Position numbers and translations under genes: made by a program. A stretch of 64,000 nucleotides of DNA from Methanofollis formosanus (GTDB lineage: Archaea; Halobacteriota; Methanomicrobia; Methanomicrobiales; Methanofollaceae), in assembly GCF_019633745.1 (NCBI RefSeq), contig NZ_CP037968.1, forward strand, positions 2,238,789 through 2,302,788, in the 5' to 3' direction. This document shows positions 9,388-16,357 of this stretch, piece after piece. A model generated the notes under the pieces. It ran no database searches and was not told the origin of the DNA. It was given only the letters and a program-made list of their open reading frames with translations. Numbering within the stretch: position 1 is the first letter of the stretch; each line of letters opens with the position of its first letter.

Positions 9388-9923
9388 ACAAATGCGACAA
9401 CTTTGTCCGTGATCTCTTCGGCCGTCTCTCCTCCATTGAGAGGGAGATGGAGGGTACGGAATCTCCTGCCAGACGTCCAGACCCATTCCCACGTCTTTTT
9501 GAGGTCGCATGAGATGGAGGAGATGGAGAGGGCGACATCCCCCCAGGGAAGAGGGTAGGGCACCTGACCGCTCCGCCTCTCTGCTCTTTCCAGACAGATC
9601 TTCTCCGGGGCGTCCAGCCAGATGACAGAGACCGGCAGACCTGACTCCCTGAGTGCGACGGCCGCCATGCCGGCGTGAGGACCGCATCCGGAGAACTCGA
9701 TGACGGCCGGGCGGGTGGCGCTGCATGCCTCCATGAAAGCGGTCTGTGCCCGGTATTCGCCGGCGACGGTGCCGTCACCGTGCTCTTCCCTGTATCGGTC
9801 GATGGACCGGTACGGGATGCCGGTCCTATCTGAGAGATGCTCTGCCACCGTCGTCTTCCCGCTCCCAAGAGTGCCGACAAGGAGGATCTTTGCCGGTGGG
9901 AGGGACTCTCTCTTCTCAGGCAT
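9378..9923 (-). CDS. P-loop nucleoside/small-molecule kinase (AAA_18/shikimate-kinase-like)
   Basis: 181 aa when started at the ATG at 9923; upstream in-frame codons read into the preceding gene. Walker A is GTLGSGKTT (residues 17-25). The next helix carries IDRYREEHGDG, where a substrate-binding aspartate is expected. VSVIWLDAPEKICLERAERR resembles the lid/adenine region of adenylate- and dephospho-CoA-kinase-fold enzymes. Overlaps the MATE gene by 8 bp and the nucleotidyltransferase by 10 bp, so all three are probably co-translated. The phosphate acceptor is unknown. Confidence 0.75.
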   Translation of the reverse strand: MPEKRESLPPAKILLVGTLGSGKTTVAEHLSDRTGIPYRSIDRYREEHGDGTVAGEYRAQTAFMEACSATRPAVIEFSGCGPHAGMAAVALRESGLPVSVIWLDAPEKICLERAERRSGQVPYPLPWGDVALSISSISCDLKKTWEWVWTSGRRFRTLHLPLNGGETAEEITDKVVAFVWE

Positions 9924-11316
9924 GCGCCGCCTCCCCTCTCTCTGCCTGCGGGAACGTCCCGAGCAGATGGTGTGCAAAGAATACCGTGCAGATGAGGTCA
10001 AGGGTGAACGTGAAGACAAAGAGGGTCATCACGGTGGTGAAGACCGGGACAATCGCGCCGGCCTTCATGAGGATCACGAACGGGAAGACCACACATGCCT
10101 GCACGATGAGAGAGACAAAGAAGATGTACTTAGTCATACCTGTCCCGTAAAAGAGACTCTTGAGGATGATCCCGGCGGCGAAGAAGATGTACGGGACGAT
10201 GAGCCAGTGGAAGGCCTGTACCGAGTACGCCACCATCTCGGGGTTGGGGTTGAAGACCGCAGAGAGCCAGTCCCAGGAGAGGAGGCCGGCCATGGCGATA
10301 CATCCGATGACGCCCAGGGCAAGGATCTCTGACATCGCGAGCACTTTTGGGATGGCCAGGTAGTTGCCTGCACCATAATAGTTGCCGACAACGACATTGG
10401 TCGCTTCTGCCAGGGCGAGGACCGGCACGAGGAGCGTCCACATCACGGTCATGGCAAGGCCGTACCCGCCGAACTGGCTGACGCCGATGAGGTTGAGGGC
10501 CATGAGGATGCCGACATAACCGGCATTCCTGACGAGGGAGTCAAGGCCGGTCCACCCGCCGATCTTGAAGATCGGGATCATGCAGAGGCGTGCGGGGATC
10601 TCCCTGACAAACCTGAGGATGTTGAGATCAAGGATGTGGACAAGGTAGCCGAGGGACACCGCCGCCAGAATACTTTTTGAGAGGATATAGCCGAGCGCGA
10701 CCCCCATGACGCCGAGGTGGAGGGAGATGTCAAGGGTGGAGATGAACAGGAGGTCGAAGACGACATTCAGGACGACCGAGAGGAGGACGATCAGCATGGC
10801 GGCCTTTCCTTTTCTCATGGCCTTGACCGCGATGAGGAGGAGGAAGGCGATGGCGTCGAAGGGAAGCGCGAGGGCCATGAGGTGGATATAGGACTCGGTC
10901 AGGGTGACGATCTCGGCCGGGGTTCCGATCGTCGAGACAAATGTCGGTGTGCAGAGAAAGACGACCGCCGTCAGCACGGCCGAGAGGGCGACCTGGATCA
11001 CAAGGCCTGACTTGAGGATGGAGAGCACTTTTTTCCGGTCGGTGTAGTTCTGGGCGATGAGGGCCAGCACACCAAAGGGTACGGTCTCGTTGATCACCTC
11101 GACGGCGACGGCGAGGAAGTCGTACTGTTTGGTGACGGCAAGGGCGTCGTAACTGATCTGGCCGACCCAGAACATATTCGTGAGGTCATAGACTTTTGGG
11201 ATGAGGGAGGCAAGGATGATGAACCCGATGAACCGCCAGGGGTAGACGGCGATGAGTTCACGGAGCATTCGCCCGGCTTTTCCTGGGTATGTGGGAGTAT
11301 GTGCCTGGTATTCCAT
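9916..11316 (-). CDS. MATE family efflux transporter (second, divergent type)
   Basis: 466 aa with about twelve hydrophobic segments in two halves. LTNMFWVGQISYDALAV in the first helices and the general layout match MATE/polysaccharide-flippase superfamily exporters. It differs clearly from the MATE protein at 4235-5695. It lies 9 bp after the B-box/rhodanese gene and overlaps the kinase gene, so it is the membrane arm of the four-gene unit. A role in exporting a product modified by the neighbouring kinase and nucleotidyltransferase is inferred, not shown. Confidence 0.85.
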   Translation of the reverse strand: MEYQAHTPTYPGKAGRMLRELIAVYPWRFIGFIILASLIPKVYDLTNMFWVGQISYDALAVTKQYDFLAVAVEVINETVPFGVLALIAQNYTDRKKVLSILKSGLVIQVALSAVLTAVVFLCTPTFVSTIGTPAEIVTLTESYIHLMALALPFDAIAFLLLIAVKAMRKGKAAMLIVLLSVVLNVVFDLLFISTLDISLHLGVMGVALGYILSKSILAAVSLGYLVHILDLNILRFVREIPARLCMIPIFKIGGWTGLDSLVRNAGYVGILMALNLIGVSQFGGYGLAMTVMWTLLVPVLALAEATNVVVGNYYGAGNYLAIPKVLAMSEILALGVIGCIAMAGLLSWDWLSAVFNPNPEMVAYSVQAFHWLIVPYIFFAAGIILKSLFYGTGMTKYIFFVSLIVQACVVFPFVILMKAGAIVPVFTTVMTLFVFTFTLDLICTVFFAHHLLGTFPQAERGEAAHA

Positions 11317-11325
11317 GCTGGCCTT

Positions 11326-12141
11326 CTATTCGTAAAATTCACAGATCCTGCAGTGGCCGTTTGCACGGTGTTCCTCGACGATATCGGGGTAGGCATGGTG
11401 GAAGGCGGCCCATCCTCCGTCAACATATTCGATGTGTTCGACCTGGAAGAAGACCTTCAGTTTGACAGCCGAGATGAGGCTTCGTGCCGATCCGGTGATC
11501 GTTCCCTCTCTCTTCGGCTGCCCCTGGCTCATGATGAGGTAGCGATAGTCGGGGTGCTTGCCGGTGATCTCTTCAAGGGTTTTGTACTGGTCTTTTTCCC
11601 TGAGGTCAAAATAGTACCAGGGGATATTGAAGAGATATTTATAGGGGCGGCATTGTGTGGGGAGGTGACCTTCTTCCCATTCTTTCTCGGTCCTGACGTC
11701 GATGATGATGATCGGTTCGTCTGATTCGAGGATGGACCTGAGTCCGGGTGCCTTGATTGTAGGGATGTCCGCGATCCCGCTCCATCGGTCTGCTTCACAG
11801 AGGAGACAGGATTCTTTGTATGCAATCTGGTGTCGACGGCAGAAGTTCTGGATGTCGTGGCCGGCCTCGAGGTGTCCCTTGATGTTGCACCCTGCGCAGA
11901 GGGCGATGTCGCAGTCCATGCAGTAGGCAATGTAGGGCTGGTTGTGCTTTTCGCAGACCAACGTCTCGTTATATGCCTCTTCGACCAGTCGGTCCCATGG
12001 TTTTCCGTGTTTGTTCTCAAGCAATTTCCGGAGATATCCGGATATGTTCTTCGCTCCGTTCTTCTGCATCGACCAGTCGAAGACGTCTTTTGTCTCCTGG
12101 TCAAGGGCAATAGATGTCCGTTTTTTATCGGGTGGTGCCAT
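11326..12141 (-). CDS. RHH/B-box zinc finger/rhodanese-like fusion protein
   Basis: 271 aa with three parts. Residues 5-45 (KRTSIALDQETKDVFDWS...ISGYLRKLL) look like a ribbon-helix-helix DNA-binding or dimerisation unit. Residues 63-115 hold a B-box-like zinc cluster (C63, H66, C74, C77, C82, C85, H90, H95, then C101, H104, C112, C115). Residues 135-255 are rhodanese-like (IIIIDVRTEKEWEEGHLP). At the catalytic loop the sequence is YLIMSQGQ, with Ser205 where the active Cys is expected, so sulphur transfer is unlikely. A last CRIC pair lies at the C-terminus. First gene of the operon, so it is probably a redox- or zinc-responsive regulator. Confidence 0.75.
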   Translation of the reverse strand: MAPPDKKRTSIALDQETKDVFDWSMQKNGAKNISGYLRKLLENKHGKPWDRLVEEAYNETLVCEKHNQPYIAYCMDCDIALCAGCNIKGHLEAGHDIQNFCRRHQIAYKESCLLCEADRWSGIADIPTIKAPGLRSILESDEPIIIIDVRTEKEWEEGHLPTQCRPYKYLFNIPWYYFDLREKDQYKTLEEITGKHPDYRYLIMSQGQPKREGTITGSARSLISAVKLKVFFQVEHIEYVDGGWAAFHHAYPDIVEEHRANGHCRICEFYE

Positions 12142-12187
12142 GCATCTCTCCTATGGTAATGGGCGGTTCTGCCTTTTAGCCTTGTCC

Positions 12188-12219
12188 ATGCATATGCATA
12201 TGCATGCAAATACATGCAT
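12188..12219. promoter_or_regulatory. ATGCAT repeat cluster between divergent genes (candidate operator)
   Basis: Three abutting ATGCAT palindromes (12188-12205) are followed 8 bp later by a fourth (12214-12219). They lie between the RHH/B-box/rhodanese gene (reverse) and the SMP-like gene (forward), directly before a TTTATAAAT TATA-like box (12219-12227) for the forward gene. Phased short palindromes suit a ribbon-helix-helix dimer, so autoregulation by the adjacent gene is a reasonable inference. Confidence 0.45.
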
Positions 12220-12289
12220 TTATAAATGTGGGGAGAGATCTTTTCTATGGGTGCAGGGAACTCCCCTGCCCCAGGAAGTGAACGAAAAC

Positions 12290-12415
12290 ATGGCAGATAA
12301 GAAAATGACCTCTGAAGCGGCATCGAGGATCCAGGCACACGCGGACAGGGCCGGAAAGAACCAGGACTTCAAGGCCCGTGCACAGGCTGCTGGAGAGAAA
12401 AACTCCAGAAAATAA
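12290..12415 (+). CDS. Small SMP-like (seed maturation protein domain) stress protein
   Basis: 41 aa (MADKKMTSEAASRIQAHADR...KARAQAAGEKNSRK). The core T-S-E-A-A-S-R-I-Q and the later F-K-A-R-A-Q match the short SMP/LEA-type proteins known in bacteria and fungi. It is hydrophilic and probably unstructured. TTTATAAAT at 12219-12227 can serve as its TATA box. It is divergent from the B-box/rhodanese operon across the ATGCAT cluster. The SMP assignment rests on motif recall. Confidence 0.7.
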   Translation: MADKKMTSEAASRIQAHADRAGKNQDFKARAQAAGEKNSRK

Positions 12416-12461
12416 TCATTTTCATCATGAATCGATCTCGTGTTCTGTGATGGGGTAAATT

Positions 12462-12746
12462 ATGGCTGTATGGATCAAAGTAAAGCTGTTTGGCGACTCT
12501 ACTCTTGTAAATGCGGAGAATATTGACTTGATCTTCCTCGGGGTAAATCCCTCAAGATCAAAATATGTTCTGTATGCAATGCAGGGTGAGTTGCAGATTC
12601 CCCTGGCGGAATCTGATAATGAAGGTACGATCAAGTCTATGCTCTCTGGTCTGTTGGCCTTCATACAGGCGGGAAAGGGACTCGACGCTCAGAAAGTTCC
12701 AGTTATTGAAAACAGAGGTACAGAATTTGTATGGGGGGGCGTCTGA
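12462..12746 (+). CDS. Hypothetical small protein
   Basis: 94 aa, no family recognised. It begins MAVWIKVKLFG and alternates beta-like stretches (KYVLYAMQGELQIPLAES) with one helix (MLSGLLAFIQAGKGLD). There is no signal peptide or membrane segment. It stands alone after the SMP-like gene. The A+T content is a little higher than in the housekeeping genes. It ends 124 bp before tRNA-Glu on the other strand. Confidence 0.6.
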   Translation: MAVWIKVKLFGDSTLVNAENIDLIFLGVNPSRSKYVLYAMQGELQIPLAESDNEGTIKSMLSGLLAFIQAGKGLDAQKVPVIENRGTEFVWGGV

Positions 12747-12870
12747 AGCTCCTCTTTCCTGTTAGACGTCCCTGAAATCTATTCATTATTCTTTTCTTCA
12801 GTGCGGATTTTGACTATGACGGAACCGTGGGATGGGATGGATGGTATCAAAACGTCGCAAAACAAGAGAA

Positions 12871-12945
12871 TGCTGCTATGGGGATTCGAACCCCAGTCGC
12901 AGGAGTGAGAGTCCTGCATGATTGGCCGGTCTACACTATAGCAGC
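12871..12945 (-). tRNA. tRNA-Glu (CTC)
   Basis: On the reverse strand the acceptor arm GCTGCTA pairs with TAGCAGC, followed by discriminator A. The anticodon stem CAGGA/TCCTG encloses CTCTCAC, giving anticodon CUC (12907-12909 on the plus strand). The T arm is TGGGGTTCGAATCCCCA-like. CCA is not encoded. A TATA-like GGTTAAATACC lies about 45 bp upstream (near 12990-13000). No intron. Confidence 0.95.
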
Positions 12946-13116
12946 GAGTGATTGCACCTCAGTGCTCTACAATATTTGATATGACGGTATTTAACCATTC
13001 CTGTCCGCGCCGCCGGATCAGACCATGACCATAACTCTGCGATACGAGCCGCGCGAGAGAGCGCCAGCGTTCCCTATCCATGACCCTTATGTAGTCGGCA
13101 GACAGAGTATTGAGGA

Positions 13117-14229
13117 ATGAGTGGTCTTGAAGATCAGATCAAAGAGATCGAGGATGAGATCCAGCGGACGTCCTATAACAAGGCCACCTCCAAGCACATC
13201 GGCCGCCTGAAGGCGAAAGTCGCCAAGATGAGAGAAGAGGCCGTCCAGCGGGCGATGAAGTCGGCCGGAGGCGGCGAGGGCTACTCGGTCAAGAAGTCCG
13301 GGGACGGCACCGTCGTTCTGGTCGGTTTCCCCTCGGTGGGGAAGTCCACCCTCCTCAACCGGCTCACCGGCAAGGACAGCGAGGTCGGGGCCTATGCCTT
13401 CACCACTCTCACGGTCGTGCCCGGCGTCCTCGAGCACAAGGGTGCGAAGATCCAGGTCCTCGATATCCCGGGGCTCATCGCCGGTGCCGCGATGGGCAAG
13501 GGGCGGGGCAAGGAGGTGATCGCCGTCGTGCGGAGCGCCGACCTCATCCTGATCCTCGGCGATGTCTACAATGGCCGGCACGTCGACGTCCTGATGAAAG
13601 AACTCTACGACGCCGGCATCAGGATCAACAAGCCCAAGCCCGACATCACCATCAAGAAGGCGGCCAACGGGGGTATCAGGCTCAACTATGTCGGCGAAGA
13701 GGCGCTTGAGATCGACGAAGTCCGCTCGATCCTCGCGGAGAACAAGACCACCAATGCCGACGTCCTGGTCCGTGGCAACGTCTCCCAGGACGACTTCATC
13801 GACGCCATGATCGGCAACCGCATCTATGTCCCGGCCTTCGTCGCCATCAACAAGGTCGACCTCGTCGACGAAGCGATGAGGAACGAGGTCAGAGAAGAAG
13901 TCGTCGAGCGTTTCGGCGACGAACCCTACATGATCTCGGCCCACTCCGGCTACAACATCGAGGCCCTCAAGGACGCGATCTACGAGAACCTGGGCTTCAT
14001 GCGGGTCTACATGAAACCGCTCGGCGGCCCGGCCGATCTGGAGGAGCCCCTGATCGTCAGGAGCGGTTCGACGATCGAGGACGTCTGTAACCGGCTCCAT
14101 CGTGAATTCGTCGAGAAGTTCAAGTATGCCAAGATCTGGGGTAAGTCGGTGAAGCACGACGCCCAGCGGGTCGGTCTCCAGCACACCCTCGCCGACGAGG
14201 ACATCGTGACGATTGTCACGAGGTTCTGA
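13117..14229 (+). CDS. DRG/Obg-family GTP-binding protein with TGS domain
   Basis: 370 aa. A helical N-terminus (residues 1-50) precedes the G domain, with P-loop GFPSVGKST (70-78), G3 DIPG (116-119) and G4 NKVD. The C-terminal 80 residues form a TGS domain ending TLADEDIVTIVTRF. Length and architecture are those of archaeal/eukaryal DRG (Rbg) GTPases, which bind ribosomes and RNA. In its own transcription unit, followed by a repeat array. Confidence 0.95.
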   Translation: MSGLEDQIKEIEDEIQRTSYNKATSKHIGRLKAKVAKMREEAVQRAMKSAGGGEGYSVKKSGDGTVVLVGFPSVGKSTLLNRLTGKDSEVGAYAFTTLTVVPGVLEHKGAKIQVLDIPGLIAGAAMGKGRGKEVIAVVRSADLILILGDVYNGRHVDVLMKELYDAGIRINKPKPDITIKKAANGGIRLNYVGEEALEIDEVRSILAENKTTNADVLVRGNVSQDDFIDAMIGNRIYVPAFVAINKVDLVDEAMRNEVREEVVERFGDEPYMISAHSGYNIEALKDAIYENLGFMRVYMKPLGGPADLEEPLIVRSGSTIEDVCNRLHREFVEKFKYAKIWGKSVKHDAQRVGLQHTLADEDIVTIVTRF

Positions 14230-15002
14230 AATCTTTTTTTTGGCTTTGTAAAATTCGGCATGAACCTGCGGTTCAAGCATACGCGGTCGAACATTTTCTG
14301 AGCGGTGCTTCAGCGTGTGGGGAGATCCCGATCGTTGCGAGAGGGCATCTGAGAGATCTGAGTTCGTCGCCGCCTCCGTCCGATCTTCTCGCGAGACGGC
14401 CCCGCCGGCGGCCCTCGCGTTTCAACGCACGGCAAAACAACAGAAATGAACTCAGGCCATCGCCGTCCCCACCCTCTCCTCTCGCGAGACGGCAGAACGG
14501 GTTCGGTGATGAGGGGACGGCACATCCGGTCGTCACATCTGTCCTGTATTCATGGCCCCGAAGATAGAACCGTGACGGGAGAGGGCCGATCATTATTCCG
14601 GGGATCACGCCACCCCGTACCGCCCCCCGCCCTATCTTTTCGCGAAGTACCAGAAATGATTCTGTGAGGAGGGACGGCAATTCAGATCATGACGCCGTTC
14701 TATTTTCATGACCCCGAAGATAGAACCGGACGGGAAAGGGTTGATCACTCTTCGACGGGATCACGCGTTCGTGCCCTCCCCCGCACTATCTTCTCGCGAG
14801 ACAGCAGAACAGATCCGGTGATGAGGGACGGCACATTTGATCATCACACCCGTCCTGATTTCATGACCCCGAAGATAGAACCGGGATCGGAGGGGGCCGA
14901 TCGTTTTCAGCGGGATCACGCCGCCCCCCGGCGCGAGATGATGGCGGCGTACGATCCGGGGATAGAGAGAAAGCGTGCGATCAGAGGCGCAGCCCGCGCC
15001 TC
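14230..15002. repeat. Array of the 62-bp palindromic repeat family (reverse orientation), convergent intergenic
   Basis: Complete cores lie at 14461-14522, 14618-14679 and 14772-14833 (spacing 157 and 154 bp); degraded pieces lie near 14369-14400 and 14918-14945. Each starts YRCCSYCCCC, carries a TCTTCTCGCGAGA-like centre and ends GGGACGGCA. Between cores, CCCCGAAGATAGAACC and a GGGATCACGCC block recur. A 45-bp left flank (CCTCGCGTTTCAACGCACGG...) is nearly identical to that at 23697-23744. No gene is seen. Confidence 0.8.
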
Positions 15003-16136
15003 TCACGACCGTTTGTCAGGCACGTCTCCCCTCACCGCCGCCTCGACCACTTCGAGCGGCGCCCCGGTCTTCACCCCGGTGCCGACATAGTGGGTCCGCG
15101 TCGCCGCATACCCGGCCTCCTGCACCCGCTGGAGCATCACGTCCATCGCCGGCGGCGAGGTCCGCATCCGTTTGGCCACCCGGTGATAGTCGTAGAAGGA
15201 CGAGGTGGGGAGTTCGGCCCTGAGGAGGGGGAGGAGGCGGCCGAGGTAGGCGGCCGTGCCAAGACCCATCGTCGGGAGGCGGGCCTCCATCTCTTCGAGG
15301 AGGTCGGGGTCGTTGATCGCCCCGAGCCAGAGGGGGCCGACCGGACTGAGCACTTCCCCGCAGCGCGGGCAGGTCCGGCGTTCCGGGAACATCCCGGCCT
15401 GTTCGGCGCGGTAGAAGCAGTGCGGGCACTGGAGGATATACCCGATCCGGCTGCGGGCCTCTTCGGCGGCGCTGACTCTCGGCACCACCCGCAGGTGGAG
15501 GCGGATGAAGTGCTCGTGGGCAAAGCAGAAGAGTGGTTTGATGCCCCGGTCGTACTTGATCATCTGGCGTGCCGCAAACCCGAGGAGCACCCGCAGCCCC
15601 ACCTCGCCGTGGTACTCGGTGTTCATCGGCCGCGCCCAGTAGCGGCGCATCCCGGCCTTGAGATGGGCGCCGCAGAGCGGGGCGGTGTCGGTGGCGGTGA
15701 TGCAGAGAAACCGTCTGGCGCTCCGGCACCCCGAGTCGGTGAAGGGCGCCGGCGTCCCGAAGGGGTCGAGGTCCACGCAGTCGAAACGGCGACTGCTCAT
15801 CAGGGCGTTGGCGTCCTGGCAGGTCACCTCGGCGTCGAGGCCCAGATCCTTGACATTGGCCCTGATCTCGGCCGCGGCCGCGGGGTCGATGTCGTTGATG
15901 GTGGTGTGGGTCCCGGTCTCGTTCGCGACCCGCAGCCCGCGCACGCCGGTCGCCCCCATCGCATCGAGGTATTCGGAAGGGCGGACCGCCGAGAGGAAGA
16001 GGACGGTGGCGTCCCGGTTCGCCTCCATCCTGGGATTATAAAATATGGGGGCCGAACCGGGGGGGAACTGGGTGTTCTTATCCTGGACCGGTGCAAAAAA
16101 TGACGTCTTCCCCTCGGTGACCCGTACTCTTTCCAT
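15003..16136 (-). CDS. trm1: tRNA (guanine26-N2)-dimethyltransferase
   Basis: 377 aa, normal for archaeal Trm1, which makes m2,2G26 in tRNA using S-adenosylmethionine. Visible motifs are the N-terminal FFAPVQDKNTQFPPGSAPIFYNPRM-type segment, SAM site DAMGATGVRGLRVANE, NDIDP, and the catalytic DLDPFGTPAPF. A zinc knuckle (CPHC...CPRC) sits in the second half. It is transcribed away from the tRNA-Arg gene that starts 67 bp beyond its 5' end. Confidence 0.95.
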   Translation of the reverse strand: MERVRVTEGKTSFFAPVQDKNTQFPPGSAPIFYNPRMEANRDATVLFLSAVRPSEYLDAMGATGVRGLRVANETGTHTTINDIDPAAAAEIRANVKDLGLDAEVTCQDANALMSSRRFDCVDLDPFGTPAPFTDSGCRSARRFLCITATDTAPLCGAHLKAGMRRYWARPMNTEYHGEVGLRVLLGFAARQMIKYDRGIKPLFCFAHEHFIRLHLRVVPRVSAAEEARSRIGYILQCPHCFYRAEQAGMFPERRTCPRCGEVLSPVGPLWLGAINDPDLLEEMEARLPTMGLGTAAYLGRLLPLLRAELPTSSFYDYHRVAKRMRTSPPAMDVMLQRVQEAGYAATRTHYVGTGVKTGAPLEVVEAAVRGDVPDKRS

Positions 16137-16163
16137 TGCGGCAGAGAGGTGGCCCTCTCAAAA

Positions 16164-16173
16164 CCTTAATACC
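16164..16173 (+). promoter_or_regulatory. TATA box of tRNA-Arg copy 1
   Basis: CCTTAATACC lies 30-39 bp upstream of the tRNA at 16203, the expected place for an archaeal tRNA promoter. The second tRNA copy at 18670 has no equivalent. Confidence 0.5.
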
Positions 16174-16202
16174 TTCCCGGCACCAATATCTATAGACACT
16201 GA

Positions 16203-16277
16203 GGGCTTGTGGCCTAGCCAGGATAGGGCGTCAGCCTCCTAAGCTGAATACCAGGGGTTCGAATCCCCTCAAGCCCG
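16203..16277 (+). tRNA. tRNA-Arg (CCT), copy 1
   Basis: The acceptor GGGCTTG pairs with CAAGCCC (discriminator G). The anticodon stem TCAGC/GCTGA encloses CTCCTAA, giving CCU (Arg, AGG codon). The T arm is AGGGGTTCGAATCCCCT. Position 14 is the conserved A. A perfect hairpin CTGCGAA/TTCGCAG (16291-16308), followed by T4, probably ends the transcript. Confidence 0.95.
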
Positions 16278-16290
16278 CTCGATTTTATCA

Positions 16291-16312
16291 CTGCGAAATT
16301 ATTCGCAGTTTT
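16291..16312 (+). terminator. Hairpin plus T-run after tRNA-Arg copy 1
   Basis: CTGCGAA, a 4-nt ATTA loop, then TTCGCAG and TTTT. In the duplicate module (18759-18776) the stem is broken by substitutions. Confidence 0.45.
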
Positions 16313-16357
16313 GGATATCTTTATCGGGCCGTCGGCCTGATCTCCAGTCGTGAGATC

